A DNA stretch of 64,000 nucleotides, taken from contig CAIRYG010000002.1 in assembly GCA_903882745.1 (NCBI GenBank), positions 124,001 through 188,000 of the forward strand, read 5' to 3'. The DNA comes from an uncultured Gemmatimonadota bacterium (lineage in GTDB: Bacteria; Gemmatimonadota; Gemmatimonadetes; Gemmatimonadales; Gemmatimonadaceae). Position 1 is the first letter of the stretch, and each line of letters starts with the position of its first letter. This document shows positions 36,501-44,093 of the stretch, piece after piece. The notes beneath the pieces are model-generated. The model was not told the origin of the DNA, ran no database searches, and saw only the letters and a list, made by a program, of their open reading frames with translations. The position numbers and the translations under genes are program-made.

Positions 36501-38096
36501 ATGGCCACCGCAGTCCATCCCGCCATCGGCGCGTCCGCTCCAGCCGCGGACGTCGTCGAGGACAAATACAAGTACAAGTATCTCATCGCGATCGCGGTGA
36601 CGATGGCAGCGATGCTCGAGCTGATCGACACGAGCATCGTCAACGTTGCCATTCCGCACATGATGGGAAATCTGGGCGCGACCCTCGACGAGATTTCGTG
36701 GGTCTCGACCGGCTATATCATCGCGAACGTCATCATCATTCCGATGTCGGGCTGGCTCGCGGCCTACTTCGGCCGACGGCGCTATCTGACGGGATCAATC
36801 ATGATCTTCGTCGCCTCGTCCTTCTTCTGCGGGGCCGCACACACCCTCTTCGGACTCGTCTTCTGGCGCGTCGTCCAGGGACTCGGCGGCGGCGCACTGC
36901 TCTCCACCGCACAATCCACACTCTGGGAAGCCTTTCCGCCCAAGGAAGTCGGCATCGGTCAAGCGATGTTCGGCGTGGGCGTCATGGTTGGCCCGACGCT
37001 CGGCCCCACCCTCGGCGGCTACATCGTCGACAACTTTGACTGGCCCTGGATTTTTTACATCAATCTCCCGCTTGGCTTGATCGCGGGACTGATGGTGTGG
37101 AGCTACGTCCGCAACTCCGAGTTGCATCAGAAGGCGACCTCGGTGGATTGGCTCGGCATCGGCTTGCTGACGACCGGCGTCGGCGCGTTGCAGTGGATGC
37201 TTGAGCGCGGCGAGCGCTACGACTGGTTCGAGTCGCGTTTTGTCACCGTCCTTGGTGTCACGGCACTCGTGTCGTTCGTGTGGCTCATCTACCACGAGCT
37301 CACGACCGAGGAGCCGGTGATCAACTTCCGTGTGCTCCATAGTCGGCAGCTGGCCACCGGCGTGGCGATGGCGTCCTTGCTTGGGTTTGCCCTCTTCGGC
37401 TCGGTGTTCGTCCTGCCGGTGTTCCTGCAGGGACTCCATGGATTCACCGCCAATCAAACGGGGCTAGTCATTCTCCCCGGTGCGATTTCATCAGCCATCA
37501 CCATGGCGGTGCTTGGCCGGTTCGCGAGTCGATTCGACGCCCGCCCGCTGATCATCATCGGGGTGCTCGGCTTTCTCTGGTGCATGTGGCGCCTGTCGTT
37601 GCTCTCCTACGACAGCGGCGCGGACGACCTCTTCTGGCCGTTGGTGGCCCGCGGTGTGTCACTCGGTCTCATTTTCATTCCGCTCACCGGCGCGTCGATG
37701 GCGGAGCTCGAGCCGTGGCAAATCCCCCAGGGGACCGGCATGTTCAACCTCATGCGCCAGCTCGGTGGCTCCATGGGGATCGCGATCGTTGCCACGCTCT
37801 TGTCGCGGTTCACGGCACAATCCAAGTCGGTCCTCACCGAGCATGTTGGCATGATCGACCCCAACGTGCTCGCCCGGGTGGACGGGATCAGTCGGGCCAT
37901 GGTGGCACGCGGCATGAACCCCGCGAGCGCGCACGCCATGGCGCTGCGGATGATCGATCGCTCGGTCGGCGCACAGGCCAGTGTGCTCGCATTTTCGAAG
38001 ATCTACATCCTGAGCGGCGTCACGCTGTGCTGCGCGATTCCCCTGATGCTTTTCTGGAAGCACGGCAAGGGACGCGCCGCGGTTCAAGCGCATTAG
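36501..38096 (+). CDS. DHA2-family MFS multidrug exporter (EmrB type)
   Basis: 531 aa with about 14 membrane helices. DHA2 family motifs: LIDTSIVNVAIPHMMGNL in helix 1, motif A variant GWLAAYFGRRRYL, and motif C-like GVGVMVGPTLGPTLGGYI in helix 5. EmrB/QacA exporters of lipophilic drugs work with EmrA. Proton-driven. Gene order tetR-tolC-emrA-emrB is complete here. Ends before a small gene encoding a Spy-like protein. Confidence 0.94.
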   Translation: MATAVHPAIGASAPAADVVEDKYKYKYLIAIAVTMAAMLELIDTSIVNVAIPHMMGNLGATLDEISWVSTGYIIANVIIIPMSGWLAAYFGRRRYLTGSIMIFVASSFFCGAAHTLFGLVFWRVVQGLGGGALLSTAQSTLWEAFPPKEVGIGQAMFGVGVMVGPTLGPTLGGYIVDNFDWPWIFYINLPLGLIAGLMVWSYVRNSELHQKATSVDWLGIGLLTTGVGALQWMLERGERYDWFESRFVTVLGVTALVSFVWLIYHELTTEEPVINFRVLHSRQLATGVAMASLLGFALFGSVFVLPVFLQGLHGFTANQTGLVILPGAISSAITMAVLGRFASRFDARPLIIIGVLGFLWCMWRLSLLSYDSGADDLFWPLVARGVSLGLIFIPLTGASMAELEPWQIPQGTGMFNLMRQLGGSMGIAIVATLLSRFTAQSKSVLTEHVGMIDPNVLARVDGISRAMVARGMNPASAHAMALRMIDRSVGAQASVLAFSKIYILSGVTLCCAIPLMLFWKHGKGRAAVQAH

Positions 38097-38108
38097 CGCT
38101 GGTTTGCG

Positions 38109-38114
38109 TACAAT
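38109..38114 (+). promoter_or_regulatory. Candidate -10 element before the Spy-like gene
   Basis: TACAAT, 5 of 6 matches to TATAAT, with start of transcription about 55 nt before the ATG at 38177, which has a GGAGG site 10 nt upstream. No convincing -35 at 16-19 nt, so this is a weak call. Confidence 0.3.
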
Positions 38115-38176
38115 ACAGTGAGGCGGACGCAGGCAGGGGCCGCCCGGAACGATGACCCCACCGGAGGATGTGACCG

Positions 38177-38761
38177 ATGAAACTCAGACTCTATGTAGCA
38201 CTGGCCCTGATGGCGATGGTCCCCACCTTGGCGACCGCGCAGAAGGGCGGGAAAAGCAGCGGCGGCGGCGATGAAGGCGGCGGTGGTGGTGCACCGGGCG
38301 GTGGCGCGTCCTTCAAGGCCCCGACACGCGGCGACTTGGAAGACATGAATCCGGCCTCGTTCCTGATCGACAAGAAAAAGAAGTTGCAGCTCACCGACGA
38401 ACAGGTTGCGGCCGTCAAGGTGGTCGAGGAACAGATCAAGGAACGCTATAAGGTCAGCCTTGCTGCCTACGATTCGCTGCGTCGCGGCTCGCGCTCCGTG
38501 AGTGCCTCGGTGGGAAGCTCACGGTCGAAGCAGAAGTTCGCGACCGACGCTCCATCGCCGGCCGAGCAGGCCTCGATGCAGGTCGCAATGCGCGGGATTC
38601 AGCAGGCGCTCATGGGAATCCGCAATCAGCGGACGGCCGATGTCGACGCAGCGTTGGCGGCGATCACCGATCCGGCCGTCAAGGCCAAAGCCATTGCCCT
38701 GCTCAAGGATCAGGAAGAGGACTTCATGCGCCTGATGCCGGGCGGCGATCGCGACCGGTAG
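38177..38761 (+). CDS. Exported Gly-rich, Spy/CpxP-like helical protein
   Basis: 194 aa; signal peptide cleaved about ATA-QK (residue 21), SD GGAGG. After a Gly-rich linker (GGGDEGGGGGAPGGGASF, 29-46) comes a helical domain with an LTxEQ-type motif (LQLTDEQVAAVKVVEEQIKE), a typical Spy/CpxP feature. A second helical part (AEQASMQVAMRGIQQALMG) and a terminal DRDR tail. Spy/CpxP proteins are periplasmic chaperones or metal-sensing envelope-stress proteins; similarity here is motif-level only. Follows emrB by 80 bp. Confidence 0.6.
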   Translation: MKLRLYVALALMAMVPTLATAQKGGKSSGGGDEGGGGGAPGGGASFKAPTRGDLEDMNPASFLIDKKKKLQLTDEQVAAVKVVEEQIKERYKVSLAAYDSLRRGSRSVSASVGSSRSKQKFATDAPSPAEQASMQVAMRGIQQALMGIRNQRTADVDAALAAITDPAVKAKAIALLKDQEEDFMRLMPGGDRDR

Positions 38762-38830
38762 TTCTCGCCCCCACATTGGGTGGGGATTTGGGAACATCGC
38801 GCTCCTGCTCTTGCTTAGATTCCGTAGGAC

Positions 38831-38866
38831 GCGCGCCCAGCCGAGCCGGCTGGGCGCGCCTTGCTT
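38831..38866 (+). terminator. Rho-independent terminator
   Basis: Perfect 12-bp GC stem (38831-38842 with 38848-38859, loop GAGCC) followed by CTTGCTTTC, 70 bp after the Spy-like gene. Good candidate for the end of the efflux operon. Confidence 0.7.
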
Positions 38867-38903
38867 TCGGACCTTTACACTGGCCGCGTTCCGGCCTCCT
38901 GTC

Positions 38904-39506
38904 ATGACCGACGCCACCCTGCCCTCCCGATCCGACGCGCTCGCCCTGATGGAGTCCTGGACCCCCAGCGACTCGCTGCGCAAGCACATGCTCTCCGTCG
39001 AGGGCGCGATGCGCGCCTACGCCGCCCATTTCGGCGAGGATATTGAGCGCTGGGGACTGGCGGGGCTCATGCACGACTTCGACTACGAGCGGTACCCGAA
39101 CGATGCCCATGCGGCAGATGCTGAGCACCCTTCGGAAGGTGTTCGGGTGCTGCGCGGCCTCGGGTACCCGGAGGACGTGCTCCAGGCCATTCTCGGCCAC
39201 GCCCATTACACCGGGGTCGCCCGCGAGACGCGCATGGCCAAGGCCCTGTTCGCGGTGGACGAGTTGTGCGGGATGGTCACCGCCTGCGCCTTGGTCCGGC
39301 CAAGTCGGAGTGTGAACGACCTTGAGGTCTCGAGTGTCAAGAAGAAGATGAAAGACAAGGCCTTTGCGCGCGGCGTGAACCGTGAGGACGTCACCCAGGG
39401 CGCCGCTGAGCTCGGAGTGGAGCTCGACGCGCACATCACCTTCGTGATTGCGGCCATGCGGGAACGGGCCGCGGTTTTGGGGCTTTCCGGGACGCCAGCG
39501 GCGTGA
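38904..39506 (+). CDS. HD-superfamily phosphohydrolase-like protein
   Basis: 200 aa from the ATG at 38904. HD domain (about 25-110) with metal motif GLMHDFDYERYP, HPSEGVRVLRGLGYP and LGHAHYTGV; the distal VDELCG is conserved in the same family (COG2316-like). Cytoplasmic, probably a phosphohydrolase with unknown substrate (nucleotide or phosphate ester). Separate from the surrounding efflux operons: its own orientation is the same but the terminator hairpin lies directly before it. Confidence 0.83.
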   Translation: MTDATLPSRSDALALMESWTPSDSLRKHMLSVEGAMRAYAAHFGEDIERWGLAGLMHDFDYERYPNDAHAADAEHPSEGVRVLRGLGYPEDVLQAILGHAHYTGVARETRMAKALFAVDELCGMVTACALVRPSRSVNDLEVSSVKKKMKDKAFARGVNREDVTQGAAELGVELDAHITFVIAAMRERAAVLGLSGTPAA

Positions 39507-39647
39507 CCCTCCCCACCCACCGCGCTCCAACGGTCAGCCTCGCGCCCGCGTATTTGGAGGGTGAGACTTGAGGCAAGCGCGACTGTCGCGCCCCTCCCGA
39601 TCGGGTCGATCGGGGGACGGCGTTCACACTCGACCGGCAGCTGGTCC

Positions 39648-40193
39648 GTGACGGACCGTCCACCGGACGAGCGAGATCTCGTACTCTCCGCGCAGCGCGG
39701 CGAGCGAGAGGCGTTCTCGCAACTGGTTCGCACGCATCAACGGCGCGCCTATGCCGTGGCGCGAGCGATTGTAGTCAATCATGAAGACGCCGAGGATGCA
39801 GTGCAGGAAGCCTTCCTGCACGCCTACAAAGCGCTCGATCGATTTCTGCCGGATCAGGCCTTCGGTGCGTGGTTGCACCGGATCGTGGCCAACGCCGCAC
39901 TGGACATTACGCGTAGACGGAAGGTACGAGATGCCGACGAGCTCCCGGAGACGGTCGCCTCGCCATTTCGGGACCCCGCCGAAGGGAATGAACTGCGCCA
40001 GCGCCTGCAGGACGCGTTGGCCAAGCTGCCCGAGCGGCAGCGGTCGGTGATTGTGTTACATGACGTCGAAGGATTCAAGCATTCTGAAATTGGCCAGCTG
40101 CTCGGGATTCCCGAGGGAACAGCGAGATCGGATCTGCATTACGCGCGGTCGCAGTTACGTGGCATTCTGGGACCTGTACGGAGGGATTTATGA
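39648..40193 (+). CDS. ECF-type sigma factor (sigma-70 family)
   Basis: 181 aa from the GTG at 39648; a GTG at 39561 has GGAGG directly against it and would add a 29-residue extension. Sigma region 2 (about 25-90: NHEDAEDAVQEAFLHAYKALDRF and the -10 recognition WLHRIVANAALD) and region 4 (about 118-175: LPERQRSVIVLHDVEGFKHSEIGQLL) with a helix-turn-helix. Directs transcription of a small regulon, probably including this operon, whose next gene overlaps by ATGA and may encode its anti-sigma. Confidence 0.92.
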   Translation: MTDRPPDERDLVLSAQRGEREAFSQLVRTHQRRAYAVARAIVVNHEDAEDAVQEAFLHAYKALDRFLPDQAFGAWLHRIVANAALDITRRRKVRDADELPETVASPFRDPAEGNELRQRLQDALAKLPERQRSVIVLHDVEGFKHSEIGQLLGIPEGTARSDLHYARSQLRGILGPVRRDL

Positions 40194-40561
40194 CAGAGGA
40201 CTTTCGCGGACCGTCGCTCCTGCGCGACGACGAACTGACCACGACGCTGCGCGAGATCTACGCGGCGCCGGTGGAATCCGCGTATTGGAGCGGATTGGAG
40301 GCGCGCATCATGTCGCGCGTGTCCACCAACGATATCGGGGAGGCGTGGTACGTCGTCCCCGAGAAGTGGTTGCGCATCGGCCTCGTGGCGGCAGGGTTCG
40401 CCGTGCTCGTGGCGGGGAGCTTGCTCATGCGGAATCAGACGCAGTACGCTCGGGCGGAGTATGAGACCATTATCGATCCGTCGACGATTGACGCCCCAAC
40501 TCTCGCGGCGCGCGAGCGGATGGCCGAACAGGCCACCATTCGCGCGTTGACGGGTCGCTAG
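40190..40561 (+). CDS. Putative anti-sigma factor, single-pass membrane protein
   Basis: 123 aa, ATG overlapping the sigma-gene stop. Cytoplasmic N-terminal part (about 1-60), one membrane helix (about 64-84, IGLVAAGFAVLVAGSLLM) and a periplasmic tail. Position directly after an ECF sigma gene and one-helix topology suggest the cognate anti-sigma. It has no HxxxCxxC zinc motif, so it is not of the ZAS type. Function inferred from context only. Confidence 0.65.
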   Translation: MTEDFRGPSLLRDDELTTTLREIYAAPVESAYWSGLEARIMSRVSTNDIGEAWYVVPEKWLRIGLVAAGFAVLVAGSLLMRNQTQYARAEYETIIDPSTIDAPTLAARERMAEQATIRALTGR

Positions 40562-40571
40562 GAGACGTGCA

Positions 40572-40946
40572 ATGAGCCGGTCCAAGAGCATGGCCCTCGC
40601 GATGTACCTCCTCGCCGCCCTCGCGGGTGCCGCGGTTGGCGTGGCCGTGGACCGTATTGTGTTCCGCGAGAATGCGCGCTGGTTCGATCAGAAAGCCATG
40701 CGGCAACGCACGTTCGATCAGTTGCACCTCACCCCCGGGCAGCGCGACTCCGCCAACCGGATCTTTGACGACCGCAACCATGCGCAGGATTCGATCCTCG
40801 CACCGGTGCGGCCGCTCCTGGATTCGGCCAGCACGACTGCCCGCGCACGACTCACCCAACTGCTCACTCCCGAGCAGAAGGCGATTTACGACCAAATGCA
40901 GCGCGAGCGCCAACAGCGTGATGCGCAGCGCACGGAGAAGAAATGA
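40572..40946 (+). CDS. Spy-like, membrane-anchored periplasmic protein
   Basis: 124 aa with GGAG 7 nt upstream of the ATG. Uncleaved or signal-like N-terminal helix (about 8-28) then a helical charged domain containing two LTxxQ motifs: LHLTPGQRDSANRI and LLTPEQKAIYDQM, as in Spy/CpxP/ZraP heavy-metal-resistance proteins. Last residues overlap the next ATG. Probably a periplasmic sensor or chaperone of the sigma regulon. Confidence 0.65.
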   Translation: MSRSKSMALAMYLLAALAGAAVGVAVDRIVFRENARWFDQKAMRQRTFDQLHLTPGQRDSANRIFDDRNHAQDSILAPVRPLLDSASTTARARLTQLLTPEQKAIYDQMQRERQQRDAQRTEKK

Positions 40947-42289
40947 CGTTCGGCACCATCCGCCAAGCCATGGGAACGTTCGCCACGGGTGCGCTTGCCC
41001 TTGGCATCGTGGCCCTCGCCCCGTCGCTCGCCCGTGCTCAGGGCAACGCCGGCGCGCGCCCCATCTCGCTCGAGGAAGCGGTTCGCCTCGCCCAGCAGAA
41101 CTCGCCGCTGACGGTCCAGGCTCGTAACGCGAATCGCACCAGCGAATCGGCGGTGCGCGCGTCGTTGGCCCAGTTTCTCCCGACCGCGGCGTTCTCGTAC
41201 TCCGGCAACCAAGCGGGTGGCACGCAGTTCGTGCAGGGAACACCGGTGCCCACCACGGGACTCCCGTGGAGCTACAGCCGGTCGCTGTCGTCGAACTTCA
41301 CCCTCTACGATGGTGGCCAGCGCAACTACAACCTGCGCGCAGCCCAAGCCAACCTTGAGAGCGCTGGCGCGAACGAAGTGGCCCAGCGCTACAGTGTGGC
41401 CCTCACCGTCAAGACGCAGTACTTCAACGTGCTGGCCGCCAACGAGCAGCTCGCCGCGTCGAAGCAGCTCTTGGAGCAGGCACTGCTGCAGTTGACCGTC
41501 GCCTCGGCCAAGATGAAGGCCGGCGTCGCCACGCTCGCTGACTCGCTTACCTCCGCGATCGCGGTTGGGAACGCCAAGCTGTCGATCCTCACCGCCGAGA
41601 ACTCGCTGCGGAACGCCAACGCTGCGCTGACGCGGCTGGTTGCGTCGCCGGTGATGGTCACCGCAACCCTCGCCGATACGATGGACACCGGCAAGGTTGA
41701 GCTCGACGAAGCACAGCTCCTCTCCATGGTCTCCGATGGCCCGTCGGTGCGTCAGTCGACGCAGGCACTCGAGGCCGCGCGCGCGCAGCACAAGGCGGCC
41801 ACCACGCCGTACATGCCGACGCTCGCCTTGAACGCGTCCTACGGACAGAACCCCAAGGCGTCGCAGAACTTCAATTTCGGTGGTGGCCCGACGGCGACCT
41901 CGACGCGCTTTGGGCTGTCGTTGAACTACACGATTTTCAATAACTACACGCGCGAGCAGTCGCTGTTGGTCGCGCGGGTGAACGCCGAGAACGCCGAGGC
42001 GAATCTCCGCGACGCCAAGGCGCTCGTCGTACAGAACCTCACCACGTTCCTGAGCAACTACCGCACGGCGCAGTCGACCATCGAGCTGCAGCTGCTGACC
42101 ATTCAGTCGGCGCGGGAAGCACTCCGCGTGGTGCAGCAACGCTACAACCTGGGCACCTCGAGCCTCCTCGAAGTCTTGCAGGCCGAGACGACGCTCGACA
42201 ACGCCCGGGCGCAGCTCATCAACGCTCGCGTCAATGCGCGCATCGCGAAGGCCAACATCGAAGCGCTGATCGGGCGCGACCTGAAGTAA
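40943..42289 (+). CDS. TolC-family outer-membrane efflux protein
   Basis: 448 aa, signal peptide cleaved about ARA-QG (residue 33). Outer membrane factor with two repeats: SLEEAVRLAQQNSPLTVQARN and the C-terminal repeat GTSSLLEVLQAETTLDNARAQL are typical. Beta-barrel strands around QAGGTQFVQG. Second TolC in the window; the first is at 34032. Start overlaps the previous gene, and a TAATG links it to the next. Confidence 0.93.
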   Translation: MTFGTIRQAMGTFATGALALGIVALAPSLARAQGNAGARPISLEEAVRLAQQNSPLTVQARNANRTSESAVRASLAQFLPTAAFSYSGNQAGGTQFVQGTPVPTTGLPWSYSRSLSSNFTLYDGGQRNYNLRAAQANLESAGANEVAQRYSVALTVKTQYFNVLAANEQLAASKQLLEQALLQLTVASAKMKAGVATLADSLTSAIAVGNAKLSILTAENSLRNANAALTRLVASPVMVTATLADTMDTGKVELDEAQLLSMVSDGPSVRQSTQALEAARAQHKAATTPYMPTLALNASYGQNPKASQNFNFGGGPTATSTRFGLSLNYTIFNNYTREQSLLVARVNAENAEANLRDAKALVVQNLTTFLSNYRTAQSTIELQLLTIQSAREALRVVQQRYNLGTSSLLEVLQAETTLDNARAQLINARVNARIAKANIEALIGRDLK

Positions 42290-42336
42290 TGACCATGACA
42301 CTCACCCCGACGTTCCTTTCAAAGCCGGAGTCCGCC

Positions 42337-44091
42337 GTGAACCGCACGTTCCTGATGCTCACCCTCGTCGCCCTCACGGCCTGTGCCAAGGCCGAGACCA
42401 AGGTTGCGACGATCCCCACGGCGACCATTCAGCGTCGCGACATTGTCGTGAACGCCGAGGCGACCGGCATCATTGAGCCAATCAACGTCATCGAGGTCAA
42501 GTCGAAGACGGCCTCGGGCCAAGTCACGAAGATGTCGATCGAAATCGGCACCTTCGTCAAGCCCGGCGACCTGATTGTGCAAATCGACACCACCGACCTG
42601 CACACGCAGTTCGAGCAGTCGAAAGCGGACTTTACCGCCGCCAGCTCGAACTTCGAAGTGGCCAAGGCACAGCTCACGCGTCAGCAGCAGCTGTTCAAGG
42701 AGCGCATCATTACCCAGTCGGAACTGGAAACAGCACAGACTGCGTTTGCAAATGCGCAGGCAACGCAGCTCCGCAACCAGGGGACGCGTGACCTGAACGC
42801 CCAGCGCCTCACGGATGCGACGGTCCGTGCCTCGATCACCGGCACCATCATCACCAAGCCGGTCTCGCTCGGCCAAGTGATTCAGGCCGGCGGTGGCTCG
42901 GTAAGCGGTGGCTCTGTGATTGCGACGATGGCCGACCTCACCAAGGTTCGGGCCCGCGCGCTCGTGAACGAAACCGACATCGGCGCCGTGGCCGCAGGAC
43001 AGCCCGCAACGGTGACGGTCGACGCCTTCCCGGATCGTGTCTTCCGCGGCATCGTCGAGAAGATTGAGCCCTCGGCGACCGTTCAGCAGAACGTGACGAT
43101 GTTCCCCGTACTGATTTCGCTCGATAACAGCGAAGGGCTGCTGCGCCCCGGCATGAACGGCGAAGTCGCCGTGCTGACCGACGAGCGCCTTGGCGTGATT
43201 GCCGTTCCGAACGATGCGATCCGTTCGCCGCGTGAAGCGGCGGTCGCCGCTGGCCTGCTCGGCCTGAACCCGGACTCGGTGCGCGCGAAGCTGCGTGGCC
43301 CCGGCGGTGGGAATGGCGGCGGTCGTGGCGGTAACGGTGGTGGACGTGGCGGTAGTGGTGGTGGTGCCATGGGTGGTGGTATCGGTGGCGGCGGTGGGCG
43401 TGGCGACGCGCAGGTCAGCAAGGGTGAGCTCGACCTCCTCGCCATCCAGGGTGGTGGGCAGGATCGTCAGGGTGGCGGCTTCAGCCGTGGTCCGCAGGTC
43501 GAAGTGACTGATGCCGACTGTAAGGCCATTGATGCCGCCATGAAGAAGAAGCCGGCGGTCGCCAAGAAGCTCGACGACCTCCGCACCAAGATGAGCGATC
43601 CGAGCGCCGACCGTACCGCACTGCGTGATCAGATGACCGGGCTGTACAAGGACCTGGGCGTCGACATGATGAAGAGCGGCGCCTGCCGTCGTAAAGCCGG
43701 CGGCAATGGTGGTGGCGGCCAGGGTGGTGGTGGCCAGGGCGGTGGTGGACGCGGCGGCCGAACCGGTGGCGGCGCTGTGCCGGGCGCCGGTGCGATGGCC
43801 AGCGGCCGTCAGCGTCAGCGTACGGGGCTCGTCTTCATCCAGAAGGGCGCCACGTGGGAGCCAAAGTCGGTCCGCCTCGGCGTCGCGAACTATGACTACA
43901 CCGAAGTGATCGACGGGCTCGCCGAAGGCGACAAGGTTGCAATGCTCAGCGTCGCGGCGCTGCAGGCCAAGCGTCAGGAGCAGAACGACCGCATGAAGTC
44001 CATGACCGGTAGCCCGTTGGGTGGTGGAGCCGCTGCGAGTGGCGGTGGTGGTCGCGGTGGTCCTGGCGGTGGCGGCGGTCGAGGCAACTAG
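42337..44091 (+). CDS. Membrane fusion (adaptor) lipoprotein with Gly-rich, Cys-bearing insertion
   Basis: 584 aa from the GTG at 42337 (GGAG 6 nt upstream, lipobox LTAC at residues 13-16, MNRTFLMLTLVALTAC); ATG at 42289 (coupled TAATG) is an alternative. MacA-type order: lipoyl half EATGIIEPINVIEVKSKT, alpha-hairpin (about 70-145), second lipoyl half RASITGTIITKPVSLG, beta-barrel, then PNDAIRSPREA. About 200 residues are inserted here: Gly-rich tract (encoded 43291-43420), a charged helical segment with Cys (43510-43690, DADCKAI to SGACRRK), a second Gly-rich tract (to 43780); the family sequence resumes at TGLVFIQKGATWEP. Partner of the permease that follows. Confidence 0.88.
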   Translation: MNRTFLMLTLVALTACAKAETKVATIPTATIQRRDIVVNAEATGIIEPINVIEVKSKTASGQVTKMSIEIGTFVKPGDLIVQIDTTDLHTQFEQSKADFTAASSNFEVAKAQLTRQQQLFKERIITQSELETAQTAFANAQATQLRNQGTRDLNAQRLTDATVRASITGTIITKPVSLGQVIQAGGGSVSGGSVIATMADLTKVRARALVNETDIGAVAAGQPATVTVDAFPDRVFRGIVEKIEPSATVQQNVTMFPVLISLDNSEGLLRPGMNGEVAVLTDERLGVIAVPNDAIRSPREAAVAAGLLGLNPDSVRAKLRGPGGGNGGGRGGNGGGRGGSGGGAMGGGIGGGGGRGDAQVSKGELDLLAIQGGGQDRQGGGFSRGPQVEVTDADCKAIDAAMKKKPAVAKKLDDLRTKMSDPSADRTALRDQMTGLYKDLGVDMMKSGACRRKAGGNGGGGQGGGGQGGGGRGGRTGGGAVPGAGAMASGRQRQRTGLVFIQKGATWEPKSVRLGVANYDYTEVIDGLAEGDKVAMLSVAALQAKRQEQNDRMKSMTGSPLGGGAAASGGGGRGGPGGGGGRGN

Positions 44092-44093
44092 CC

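Noticed and set aside
43291-43780. Gly-rich DNA considered as a CRISPR-like or satellite repeat
   Set aside because: GGT/GGC codons are irregular, without constant repeats or spacers, and the frame stays open across the adaptor gene.
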